From an uncultured Steroidobacteraceae bacterium (lineage in GTDB: Bacteria > Pseudomonadota > Gammaproteobacteria > Steroidobacterales > Steroidobacteraceae), in the NCBI GenBank assembly GCA_955652795.1, contig CATPBQ010000238.1:1-12504 (forward strand): DNA of 12,504 nt. Reading direction: 5' to 3'. Position 1 is the stretch's first letter, and the number at the start of each line of letters is the position of its first letter. Below, one piece after another: positions 5,204-11,464 of this stretch. The notes beneath the pieces were generated by a model that was given only the letters and a program-made list of their open reading frames with translations, searched no databases and was not told the origin of the DNA. The position numbers and the translations under genes are program-made.

Positions 5204-5281
5204 GCCTAACCAGCGGTTGGAGCGGGCCGGGCTGGCTGGGTGGGTGGGTGCGGAGGCCTGGCACGGGCCGCTTGGAGCAGA
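5204..5281 (+). other. Decayed terminal attC (right core missing); end of array
   Basis: Left core GCCTAAC (5204-5210) and inner box CGGTTGGAGCGGGCC are intact. A G-rich middle follows with GGGTGGGT repeats, then GGGCCGCTTGGAGC as a possible right inner box. No GTTRRRY core follows before the next gene. This is the last recognisable attC trace. Confidence 0.7.
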
Positions 5282-5319
5282 AATGTATTGCAGTCGCTAA
5301 CGCAAAACAGGGGGGACAC

Positions 5320-5844
5320 ATGCCTATTAACGCCTTCAACAGTGCAACCGACGGGCTCAATCCCAATCGAAGAAGCCGCGAGCACTTTGTCGCGAACACC
5401 AACCTGGGTGATGATGGGCCGTGGGTTCCCTACGCGGATGGCGTCTGGTTCCAGCCCTGCTGCTTTAACGTCACCTCTGGAGGGTTCAGCGTTGTTCTGA
5501 AAGGTCTCCCCGGTGCCAAGCTCGGCGTCCATTACCACGTTGGCACCGTTCGTGGGTATACGATACGTGGACACTGGCGGTACCTGGAGCATGACTGGGT
5601 CGCAAAGCCCGGTACGTTCATTTATGAACCGGCCGGCGAAGCTCATACGCTGGTCATCACCGACGACTCACCAGAACCGGCGCTGATAGTCTTCATGGTC
5701 GAGGGCGGCCTGATCTATCTGGACAAGAGGATCAACGGTGCCTTTGCTGCTTACGAGGACGGATTCTCCCTGCTTGAGCTGACTCGGAAGCACTATCGCG
5801 AGGTCGGTCTGGATGTCGGCCAGTTGGACCTACTCGTTCGCTAG
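5320..5844 (+). CDS. Cupin protein resembling 2,4'-dihydroxyacetophenone dioxygenase
   Basis: A 174-residue single-domain cupin. The metal-binding motif is visible as LGVHYHVGTVRGYTIRG (H71, H73), with E90 in RYLEHDW and H109 in EPAGEAHT. This ligand pattern and the WRYLEHDW segment match what I recall of 2,4'-dihydroxyacetophenone dioxygenase, an iron enzyme that cleaves a carbon-carbon bond in aromatic ketone breakdown. No other aromatic-degradation genes are nearby, so the actual substrate is open. The ATG at 5320 has GGGGGGA just before it, a strong ribosome site. It is the first gene right of the array and leads a same-strand group with a second cupin 45 bases downstream. Confidence 0.82.
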   Translation: MPINAFNSATDGLNPNRRSREHFVANTNLGDDGPWVPYADGVWFQPCCFNVTSGGFSVVLKGLPGAKLGVHYHVGTVRGYTIRGHWRYLEHDWVAKPGTFIYEPAGEAHTLVITDDSPEPALIVFMVEGGLIYLDKRINGAFAAYEDGFSLLELTRKHYREVGLDVGQLDLLVR

Positions 5845-5889
5845 TCGCTGCACCGCGTCTCATCGTCCCCAGGAGCACAGGAAGAACCC

Positions 5890-6303
5890 ATGAAGGTGAA
5901 TACTCTGGTCCGATCCTTCGCCGGAGCTTTGCTGTTCGGCCTTGGCGTCGCAACGGGTCAACTTGCGCAGACTTCAACCGACTCACCACAGCGCGTGGAA
6001 CAGAAGCGGACGGACCTGACGGGCGCGCCTGGCATGGAAGTCATTGCCTCTGTGGCTGAGTACAAGCCGGGTGATTCCATAGGCCTTCACACCCACCACG
6101 GCGTAGAGGCTGCATACGTCCTGCAGGGCGCCAGCGTGCAACTCCCGGGCAAGGATCCGATGGCGTTGCCCACCGGGGCTACGCTCTTGAACCTCCGCGA
6201 CGTGAGGCATGCTGGCTTCAAGATCGTCGGAGATACGTCGCTAAAGCTGTTCACGGTTCACGTCGTCGACAAGGGTAAACCGCTGTATGACTACGCGCAG
6301 TAG
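5890..6303 (+). CDS. Exported cupin-domain protein
   Basis: A 137-residue protein with a signal peptide (VRSFAGALLFGLGVATGQLA, residues about 7-26) and one cupin barrel. The first cupin motif is GLHTHHGVEAAYVLQG with H67, H69 and E73, and the second is near DVRHAGFK (H about 107), so a metal site is probably intact. Exported cupins of this size are common and mostly uncharacterised; some are annotated as quercetin dioxygenase-like. The start ATG 5890 follows AGGAAGAA. It lies 45 bases after the first cupin and 15 bases before the YbjQ-type gene, which suggests co-transcription. Substrate unknown. Confidence 0.85.
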   Translation: MKVNTLVRSFAGALLFGLGVATGQLAQTSTDSPQRVEQKRTDLTGAPGMEVIASVAEYKPGDSIGLHTHHGVEAAYVLQGASVQLPGKDPMALPTGATLLNLRDVRHAGFKIVGDTSLKLFTVHVVDKGKPLYDYAQ

Positions 6304-6318
6304 CGCAGAGAGAGAAAC

Positions 6319-6666
6319 ATGCAAGACGCCATGGTCACAACGGCCCTTACGCTGCCGGGTTTCAGAGTCGTCCGCAATGTCGGGGTCGTCCGCGGCATTA
6401 CGGTGCGCTCGCGCTCTGTCGTCGGCAACTTCTTCGGTGGCCTGCAATCGCTGTTCGGCGGCAACATTACCATCTACACCAACCTGTGCGAGCGGGCGCG
6501 CTCTGACACCTATCGCCTCATGTGCCAGCACGCGGAGCAGCAGGGCGCAAACGCCATCATTTCGATGCACTACGACGCCACCGAACTGATGGCGGGTCTG
6601 ACTGAGGTTCTGTGCTATGGCACTGCCGTCATCGTCGAGCGCGAGCGACCCGGTGCCTCACCCTAA
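6319..6666 (+). CDS. YbjQ/UPF0145 family protein
   Basis: A 115-residue cytoplasmic protein matching the YbjQ (UPF0145) family, small proteins that form pentamers and have been called heavy-metal-binding on weak evidence. Visible hallmarks are GVVRGITVRSRSVVGNFFGG, then YTNLCERARSDTYRLMCQHA and GANAIISMHYDATE, with VLCYGTAVIV at the end. The length is normal. The ATG at 6319 is preceded by GAGAGAG. It follows the exported cupin by 15 bases. Function is unknown for the whole family. Confidence 0.88.
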   Translation: MQDAMVTTALTLPGFRVVRNVGVVRGITVRSRSVVGNFFGGLQSLFGGNITIYTNLCERARSDTYRLMCQHAEQQGANAIISMHYDATELMAGLTEVLCYGTAVIVERERPGASP

Positions 6667-6734
6667 ATTTGAAGCGACCGGTGAACGATATTGCGCGGCG
6701 AATGTGGTCCGTGCTCGGCCGCAAGGAGAACTCT

Positions 6735-7118
6735 ATGCCGCTAGTCACACTCACCATCCGGGAAGGCAAGTCCAGCGAATTCAAGTCCGTGGTGCTCAAT
6801 GCCGTGCATGGCGCGCTGATCGCTGCGGGCGTGCCCGAGAAGGACCGGTTTCAGCGCGTCTTGGAACTCAGCGCGGATGATTTCCGTTTTGATCCCGAAT
6901 ACCCTGATCTCACCGCTCGCCGGACAGACGATTTCGTCCTGATTGAAATACTCTTCTCGGTGGGCCGCAGCGTCAAAGTGAAGAAAAAGATCCTGGCCGA
7001 CATCCTGGGCGGCTTGTCGAAGGGTCCGGGTTTGAATCCCGAAAACGTGATGGTGTGTTTCAAGGAAACCTCGTGGGAGAACTGGTCGTTTGGCGGCGGA
7101 CGATTCCTTCACGCTTGA
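6735..7118 (+). CDS. Tautomerase (4-oxalocrotonate tautomerase superfamily) protein
   Basis: A 127-residue protein beginning MPLVTLTIREGKSSEF. Proline after the initiator methionine is the catalytic base of the 4-oxalocrotonate tautomerase superfamily, which moves protons between keto and enol forms. VLNAVHGALIAAGVPEKDRF is the first helix region. The length suits the members with one fused pair of beta-alpha-beta units. The start at 6735 is fixed by the need for Pro as residue 2 and by AAGGAG at 6723-6728. An upstream in-frame start would bury the proline and is rejected. It ends the + strand group, 68 bases after the YbjQ-type gene, and converges on the minus-strand operon. Its substrate is not evident. 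Confidence 0.87.
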   Translation: MPLVTLTIREGKSSEFKSVVLNAVHGALIAAGVPEKDRFQRVLELSADDFRFDPEYPDLTARRTDDFVLIEILFSVGRSVKVKKKILADILGGLSKGPGLNPENVMVCFKETSWENWSFGGGRFLHA

Positions 7119-7205
7119 AGCGCGACGCGGTTCAGCTCTGGCGTACATCGGGGTGCAAACCGCCTATCGGCCTGACAAGCCGCTCTGGAGCGCCCGCACT
7201 GCTCG

Positions 7206-7810
7206 TCAAGCGCCTCCCGCGAGCAGCAGCCAGGCCAGCAGCGCGGCGTACTTCTGATCGGCGCCCCAGGGCGATCCCATCCCGCGTCCCAGCGCCTTGA
7301 CCGTCGCGGCGAGCTGCTCCGGCGACTTGCGCAGCGCCGCGGCGGCGTGCGCCGCCAGCTCGCGCTGCGGGATCCGCGCGAGGCGCAATCCCGCCGCCTG
7401 GCAAGCCTGCGCGAGCGCTTCGCGGAAATGATTGCCGTCGGCGCTGTGAATCAGGGCGTGCGAGGCGAGGATCGCCGCGAGCGTCGCGCCGCTGCGGCCG
7501 GAGGAATCGAGGATGCCGGCGGCGCGCGGCTCGACCCGGCCGCTTGCGCGCGGTCCAGCAGCGCGCGTAGTGCACTCCCGGCGAGCCGGCCCGCGGAAGT
7601 GCAGAAGTGCGCGAGCTGCCGCTGCGCCTGCGCGAGCGGCAGGCCTTCGAGCTCGTGATAGGGTTGTTTCGATCCCGCCAGCCGCGCATCGCTCAGCTCG
7701 AGCCGCTCGCGCAGGATCACGCGCGGCTCGGCCGGCGTGCCGGCGAGGACCACCGCCGCCGCCCACCCCGAGTGCGGTGCGATGCCCAACACCCCCGCGG
7801 CCGGCTTCAC
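7206..7810 (-). pseudogene. Conserved unknown protein, frameshifted
   Basis: Two overlapping frames form one gene. The first (GTG at 7808-7810) gives MKPAAGVLGIAPHSGWAAAV and runs sensibly to LLDRAQAAG. The second carries on as VEPRAAGILDSSGRSGATLA, then a helical region, ending SPWGADQKYAALLAWLLLAG. Restoring one base in the three-C run at 7535-7537 (GGG on the coding strand) joins them as RAQAAGVEPRAAG, a protein of about 200 residues. The gene starts four bases after the gpsA stop, so it is the last gene of that operon. I do not recognise a named family; the GIAPHSGWAAAVVL start has a flavour of RNase H-like folds, a weak guess. A single-base error in the read is as likely as a real mutation. 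Confidence 0.7.
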
Positions 7811-7814
7811 GGCC

Positions 7815-8834
7815 CTATTCAGCTTCCGCCTTGATCGGCCGGCTCATGAGCGAGCGCACCGCGTCCCTGGCGGGCAGGTGCTGGTACAGCACGCGGTACG
7901 CCATCTCGCACAGCGGCATCTCCACCCCGGCCCGTGCTGCGACCTCATGGATGGCGCCTGCCGCGGCGTAACCTTCGACCGCCTGGCCGATTTCCGCGAG
8001 CGCCGCCTGCGCCGTCCTGCCCGCGGCCAGCAACAGTCCGAAGCGCCGGTTGCGCGATTGATCGTCGGTGCAGGTCAGCACCAGGTCGCCGAGCCCCGCA
8101 AGCCCCATGAAGGTGTCGGGCTGGGCGCCGAGTGCCACGCCGAGGCGCGTCATCTCCTTCAGGCCCCGGGTGATCAGCGCCACGCGCGTGTTGGCGCCGA
8201 AGCCGAGCCCGTCGGACAGCCCGGCGCCGACGGCCAGCGCGTTCTTCACTGCGCCGCCGATCTCAACGCCCATGATGTCGGTGGAGGTGTAGGCGCGGAA
8301 ATTTGCCGACGACAGCTCATGCGCCAGCGCCCGGGCATACGGTGCGTCGGGAGATGCCACCGTCATGGCCGTGGGCAGCCCCGCGCCGACCTCGCGAGCG
8401 AAGGTCGGTCCAGACAGGACTGCGACCCGGCGTTCGGCACCCAGCACCTCGCAGGCGATCTGGTGCGGCAGCTTCAGGCTCCCGTGCTCGAAGCCCTTGG
8501 TGGCCCACGCGACGTGCATGTCGGGCGCGAGATGGGGCGCGAGCTGGGTGAGCAGTGCGCGAAACGCGTGGCTTGGCACGACGATGAGCACGTCGCGCGC
8601 GCCGGCGAGCGCGCTCGCCAGATCAGGCTCGACCTGCAACGAATCGGGAAACTGCGCGCTGGCGAGATAGCGCTCATTGCGGCGGCTCACCGCCATGTCG
8701 GCGAGCCGCTCGCGGTCGCGGCCCCACAGCCGCACCGGCCGGCCGCCGCGCGCGAACTGGATGGCGAGTGCCGTACCCCACGAACCCGCGCCGAGCACGG
8801 CGACGGGTGCGTCACGCAGTGCTCGTGCGGTCAC
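7815..8834 (-). CDS. gpsA: Glycerol-3-phosphate dehydrogenase [NAD(P)+]
   Basis: This enzyme reduces dihydroxyacetone phosphate to sn-glycerol 3-phosphate, the backbone for phospholipid synthesis, in the cytoplasm. The N-terminal Rossmann motif VAVLGAGSWGTALA is followed by VSRRNERYLASAQFPDSL, then by GPTFAREVGAGLPTAMTVAS. The catalytic lysine lies in GGAVKNALAVGAGLSDGLG, followed by NTRVALITRGLKEM. The C-terminus has VEGYAAA and MPLCEMAYRVLY. Starting at GTG 8834 gives 339 residues, the usual family length. An in-frame ATG at 8909 would give 364 residues with an arginine- and proline-rich extension that overlaps secB by 35 bases, so I prefer the GTG. It follows secB by 40 bases in the yibN-grxC-secB-gpsA order known from Gammaproteobacteria. 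Confidence 0.95.
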   Translation of the reverse strand: MTARALRDAPVAVLGAGSWGTALAIQFARGGRPVRLWGRDRERLADMAVSRRNERYLASAQFPDSLQVEPDLASALAGARDVLIVVPSHAFRALLTQLAPHLAPDMHVAWATKGFEHGSLKLPHQIACEVLGAERRVAVLSGPTFAREVGAGLPTAMTVASPDAPYARALAHELSSANFRAYTSTDIMGVEIGGAVKNALAVGAGLSDGLGFGANTRVALITRGLKEMTRLGVALGAQPDTFMGLAGLGDLVLTCTDDQSRNRRFGLLLAAGRTAQAALAEIGQAVEGYAAAGAIHEVAARAGVEMPLCEMAYRVLYQHLPARDAVRSLMSRPIKAEAE

Positions 8835-8874
8835 GGTGGTCGCCGGCTTCGGGCTTGGGTGCGTGCGCCGCGCG

Positions 8875-9348
8875 TCAGTTGGTGGGGCCCTGCGCCTGGT
8901 TGGCGGCATAGAGCGCTTCGAAGTTCACCGGCGGCAGCAGGAACTGCGGAAAGCCGCCCTGGCTCACGAGCTGCGAGACGGCGCAGCGCGCGTAGGGGAA
9001 CAGGACCCCGGGGCAGACGGTGCTGATGGCGCGCTTGAGGTCCTCCTCCGGCAGATTGCGGATGACGAACAGCCCCGCCTGCTTGACCTCCACCAGAAAG
9101 ATCGTCACGTCGCCGAGCTTTGCCGACACGGTCACGGTGAGCACCACCTCGCGCACGTCCGGTCCCAGGGCGGTCGAGCCGGTTTGCAGATCGAGATTGA
9201 TCTGCGGGTTCCAGTTGCCGTCTACGCGCGGCCCGTTGGGCGACTCGTAAGAGCAGTCCTTCAGATACACGTTCTGCAGCGCGAGGACTGCGGCCTCGTC
9301 GGCCGGCATCTCGGTCGCCGGCGCCGCGCCGGCTGTTTCGTTCGACAT
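8875..9348 (-). CDS. secB: Protein-export chaperone SecB
   Basis: A 157-residue SecB. This tetrameric cytoplasmic chaperone keeps precursor proteins unfolded and hands them to SecA for Sec-dependent export. Family landmarks are clear: LQNVYLKDCSYESPNGP near residue 25, then NPQINLDLQT, EVKQAGLFVIRNLPEEDLKR and LFPYARCAVSQLVSQGGFPQ, with LLPPVNFEALY near the end. SecB is essentially confined to Proteobacteria, which supports the taxonomic reading. The start ATG at 9348 has GGAG about eight bases upstream, and lies 13 bases after the grxC stop, so the genes are very likely co-transcribed. Confidence 0.97.
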   Translation of the reverse strand: MSNETAGAAPATEMPADEAAVLALQNVYLKDCSYESPNGPRVDGNWNPQINLDLQTGSTALGPDVREVVLTVTVSAKLGDVTIFLVEVKQAGLFVIRNLPEEDLKRAISTVCPGVLFPYARCAVSQLVSQGGFPQFLLPPVNFEALYAANQAQGPTN

Positions 9349-9361
9349 GGCAAGGCTCCGT

Positions 9362-9619
9362 TTATTTCAGCATGGGATCCAGGCGACCGGCGGCATCGAG
9401 CGTATCCAGTTCATCGCATCCGCCGATGTGCTCATCGCCGATGAATATCTGGGGCACCGTGCTGCGGCCGCATCGCGCCAGCATTTCGGCGTACGCGCCC
9501 GGCACCGCCTCCACGTCGATTTCCTCGACAGCGACCCCCTTGCTGCCGAGGAGGCTGCGTGCGCGCGCGCAGTACCGGCAGCAGTCCGCGGCGTACATGA
9601 CGACTTTCGGTGCTCCCAA
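9362..9619 (-). CDS. grxC: Glutaredoxin 3 (GrxC-type)
   Basis: A small thiol oxidoreductase that uses glutathione to reduce disulfides. From TTG 9619 the product is 85 residues, the length of E. coli GrxC, and APKVVMYAADCCRYCARARS aligns with the first strand and active site. The motif is CRYC where the family usually has CPYC, with an extra Cys just before it. The cis-proline and glutathione-site segments STVPQIFIGDEHIGGCDELD are normal. TTG is inferred because an ATG at 9598 would remove the first beta strand, and longer upstream frames read back into the rhodanese gene. It lies 19 bases after the rhodanese stop. Confidence 0.9.
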   Translation of the reverse strand: MGAPKVVMYAADCCRYCARARSLLGSKGVAVEEIDVEAVPGAYAEMLARCGRSTVPQIFIGDEHIGGCDELDTLDAAGRLDPMLK

Positions 9620-9638
9620 GGCCTTCGCTGCCTCGCTC

Positions 9639-10061
9639 TCAGGCGCGCGACAGGGGCAGGTTATCGGCACGCCAGGCGGCGAGCCCGCCGCGCAGCGTGA
9701 ACGCCCTGGTGAAGCCCTGCGCCGCGAGCTGGCGCGCTGCGGCGCTGCCGAGCGAGCCGGTATCGTCATAGACCACGACGGCCTTTTCCTTGTGCCTCTT
9801 CAGGGTGTCGGCGGCCTTGAGGATCTGCTCGCCGCTCATCTGCCGTGCCCCGGCAAGGTGGCCCGCCTGGTATTGCTCCGGCGGACGCAGGTCAAGCAGC
9901 AGCGCACCCTGGTTCATCAGCCGGATCAGTTCCTGGGGTGTGACCGAGACCAGGCTTTCCGATCGGGCGCGCATCTCGTATACAGCAATCAGCGCCACTA
10001 CCACGGCGGTCGCGGTGGCGAGCCAGGGGTGGTGGCTGACGTATTCGAGGACACGGTCCAT
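9639..10061 (-). CDS. Membrane-anchored rhodanese-like protein (YibN-type)
   Basis: A 140-residue protein with one N-terminal membrane helix (WLATATAVVVALIAVYEM) and a cytoplasmic rhodanese domain (VTPQELIRLMNQGALLLDLR, later TRAFTLRGGLAAW). The position where active rhodaneses have the sulfur-carrying Cys reads VVVYDDTGSLGS, with Asp in its place. As I recall, E. coli YibN also has Asp there, so this is a family trait and the protein is probably not a classical sulfurtransferase. I chose ATG 10061 because MDRVLEYVSHHPWL aligns with the start of YibN; ATG 10076 would add five residues. It is the first gene of the minus-strand operon and stands divergent to envC. Confidence 0.85.
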   Translation of the reverse strand: MDRVLEYVSHHPWLATATAVVVALIAVYEMRARSESLVSVTPQELIRLMNQGALLLDLRPPEQYQAGHLAGARQMSGEQILKAADTLKRHKEKAVVVYDDTGSLGSAAARQLAAQGFTRAFTLRGGLAAWRADNLPLSRA

Positions 10062-10091
10062 GGGGAAAGCGGGCATGCCGGGGGCGAAAAA

Positions 10092-10111
10092 GGGCGCGCA
10101 TTATAGCGCCC
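10092..10111. promoter_or_regulatory. Divergent promoter region with inverted repeat and TATAAT
   Basis: Only 52 bases separate the rhodanese start (ATG 10061) from the envC start (10114). Within them GGGCGC (10092-10097) and GCGCCC (10106-10111) form an inverted repeat around GCATTATA. Read on the minus strand, 10105-10100 is a perfect TATAAT. On the plus strand CATTAT (10099-10104) could serve as a -10 box for envC, which would put the transcript start almost at the ATG. No good -35 is seen on either side. Confidence 0.5.
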
Positions 10112-10113
10112 CC

Positions 10114-11298
10114 ATGCCATTCGGCACGTCGGGTGCGCGGCGCGTGGCGGCCGGGGTCCTGGCGCTGATGGTTCTCGGGGGCGCCCCGCTGGCGGGAGCC
10201 CCGGCGGCGCACCCGGAGGCGGATGCCCGCAAGGCCGAAGCGGAGTTGCAGGCGGTCAAATCCGAGATCGAGCGGATCACCCGCCAGGTGAGCGCCGAGC
10301 AGGTCGAGCGCGACCGGCTCACGCACGAGCTGCGCACCTCGGAACTCTCGGTCGGCAAGCTGCGCGACGCGCTCAGCGAGGTGCGCCGCGAGCGTGCCGA
10401 GCGCGCCGCACGGCGCGCGGTGCTGGCCGCCGAGCGGCGGGCGCGCGCAGCCGAGGTGCAGCACAATCGCGCCGCGCTGGCCGGGCAGTTGCGCGCCGCA
10501 TACCTCATCGGCCGCCAGGAGCCCCTCAAGCTGCTGCTGAACCAGAAAGATCCCGCGCTCGCCGGCCGCATGTTCGCCTACTACAGCTACTTCGGGCGCG
10601 CACGCGCCGGGCAGATCAAGCTCATCGAGGAGGACATGCAGCGCATCGCGGAACTCGACGGCGCGCTCGATGCCGAGGATCAGCAGCTCGCGGAGCTGGA
10701 AAAACGGCAACGCGCGCAACTGCACGAGCTCGAGCAGGCGCGCACGCAACGCACCCACGTGCTCGCGAGCCTCGAGGCGCAGTCGCACACGCGGGCGCAG
10801 AATCTCGAACGGTTGCGCAGTCAGCAGGCGGGGCTCGAGAAACTGCTGCGTGAGTTGCGCACCGCCATGGAACGCTTTCCGCTCGAGGGCAACGATGTCT
10901 TTGTGCGCCTGCGCGGCAAGCTCGCCTGGCCGGTGAGCGGGCGCCTGGTGGCGCGCTTCGGCGATACGCGCGCCGGCGGCGTGCGCTGGGACGGGGTGCT
11001 GGTGGCGACCGAGCGCGGGGCGCCGGTCAAAGCCGTCTGCCAGGGCCGCGTGATCTATGCCGACTGGCTGCCCGGCCTGGGGCTGCTCACCATCGTGGAC
11101 CATGGGGACGGGTACCTGAGCCTCTATGGCCACAACGAGCGGCTCTACAAGGCGGCCGGCGAGCCGGTCACGGCGGGCGAACCCATCGCCGCCGCCGGCG
11201 ACAGCGGCGGCAGCAGCCGTCCGGAGCTGTACTTCGAGATCCGCAAGGGCGGCAAGCCGGTCGACCCGCGCCCCTGGTTTCGGGCGGCCGACCCCTAG
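10114..11298 (+). CDS. envC: Murein hydrolase activator EnvC
   Basis: A 394-residue periplasmic protein that activates cell-wall amidases at the division septum. The order is: signal peptide about 1-29 (ARRVAAGVLALMVLGGAPLA), long coiled coil about 33-250 rich in Glu, Arg, Ala and Leu, then a LytM/M23 domain from about 270 (LAWPVSGRLVARFG) to the end. The LytM metal ligands are lost: the usual HxGxD segment reads W292-D-G-V-L296 and the usual HxH segment reads E371-L-Y373. This is the known pattern of the non-catalytic activator EnvC. ATG 10114 has no Shine-Dalgarno, but later in-frame starts would cut the signal peptide. In E. coli a phosphoglycerate mutase gene precedes envC; here envC is directly divergent from the rhodanese. 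Confidence 0.92.
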   Translation: MPFGTSGARRVAAGVLALMVLGGAPLAGAPAAHPEADARKAEAELQAVKSEIERITRQVSAEQVERDRLTHELRTSELSVGKLRDALSEVRRERAERAARRAVLAAERRARAAEVQHNRAALAGQLRAAYLIGRQEPLKLLLNQKDPALAGRMFAYYSYFGRARAGQIKLIEEDMQRIAELDGALDAEDQQLAELEKRQRAQLHELEQARTQRTHVLASLEAQSHTRAQNLERLRSQQAGLEKLLRELRTAMERFPLEGNDVFVRLRGKLAWPVSGRLVARFGDTRAGGVRWDGVLVATERGAPVKAVCQGRVIYADWLPGLGLLTIVDHGDGYLSLYGHNERLYKAAGEPVTAGEPIAAAGDSGGSSRPELYFEIRKGGKPVDPRPWFRAADP

Positions 11299-11464
11299 GT
11301 TCCGCAGGACTGCCTGTCGCGCCGGATGTGATTGGGGTCAATGTTTTACCCAGTGCACGGGTCCGGTGTGCGCTTTCGCCAACTCGCGCAAGGATCCCGG
11401 ACGCCTTAAGCGCAATGGTGTGAGGTAAGCGCTTTACAGTAATCGGCCCGCACACCGCCGGACC
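11299..11464. other. Intergenic stretch between envC and the GGDEF gene
   Basis: These 166 bases contain no supported gene. GGTGTG (11417-11422) and CACACC (11451-11456) form a distant inverted repeat, and AAGCGC and GCGCTT repeats lie around 11408-11433. They could belong to a control region for the following gene, but no convincing promoter pair, terminator or ribosome site stands out. Confidence 0.4.

Larger units (their letters stand above)
1..5281 (+). mobile_element. Integron gene-cassette array (distal part, no integrase in window)
   Basis: About ten cassette units lie head to tail, all genes on the + strand, with attC-type sites at 263-285, 579-665, 1279-1341, 2055-2112, 2546-2617 and 3971-4057, orphan or half sites at 1342-1392 and 4159-4213, and a decayed last site at 5204-5281. 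In several cassettes the six bases after the crossover G are complementary to the left core of the same cassette (TTAGGT with ACCTAAC; TTAGAG with CTCTAAC), as expected of circular cassettes. The attC sites resemble each other, which is typical of a sedentary chromosomal integron. Orientation puts intI, attI and the Pc promoter left of base 1, so these are the oldest cassettes. The chromosome-like genes right of 5281 lack attC sites. The right boundary is approximate. Confidence 0.9.

Noticed and set aside
5228..5250. GGGT-rich repeat that could be a G-quadruplex
   Set aside because: It lies in the middle of the decayed attC, the run is short, and high GC makes it unremarkable.
7737..9026. 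Long open frame on the + strand opposite gpsA and secB
   Set aside because: It is antisense to two clear core genes, its translation is Arg/Gly/Ala-rich with no family signal, and such frames are common in high-GC DNA.
9639..10061. Loss of the rhodanese catalytic cysteine as a novelty
   Set aside because: The E. coli homologue YibN, as I recall it, also has Asp there, so it is a family feature and not special to this window.
9892..11133. Long minus-strand open frame across envC and part of the rhodanese gene
   Set aside because: It runs opposite the envC coiled coil, which has a signal peptide and LytM domain; the antisense translation has no recognisable domain.
11417..11456. GGTGTG and CACACC inverted repeat as a terminator for envC
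   Set aside because: The arms are six bases with a 28-base loop and no T run follows.
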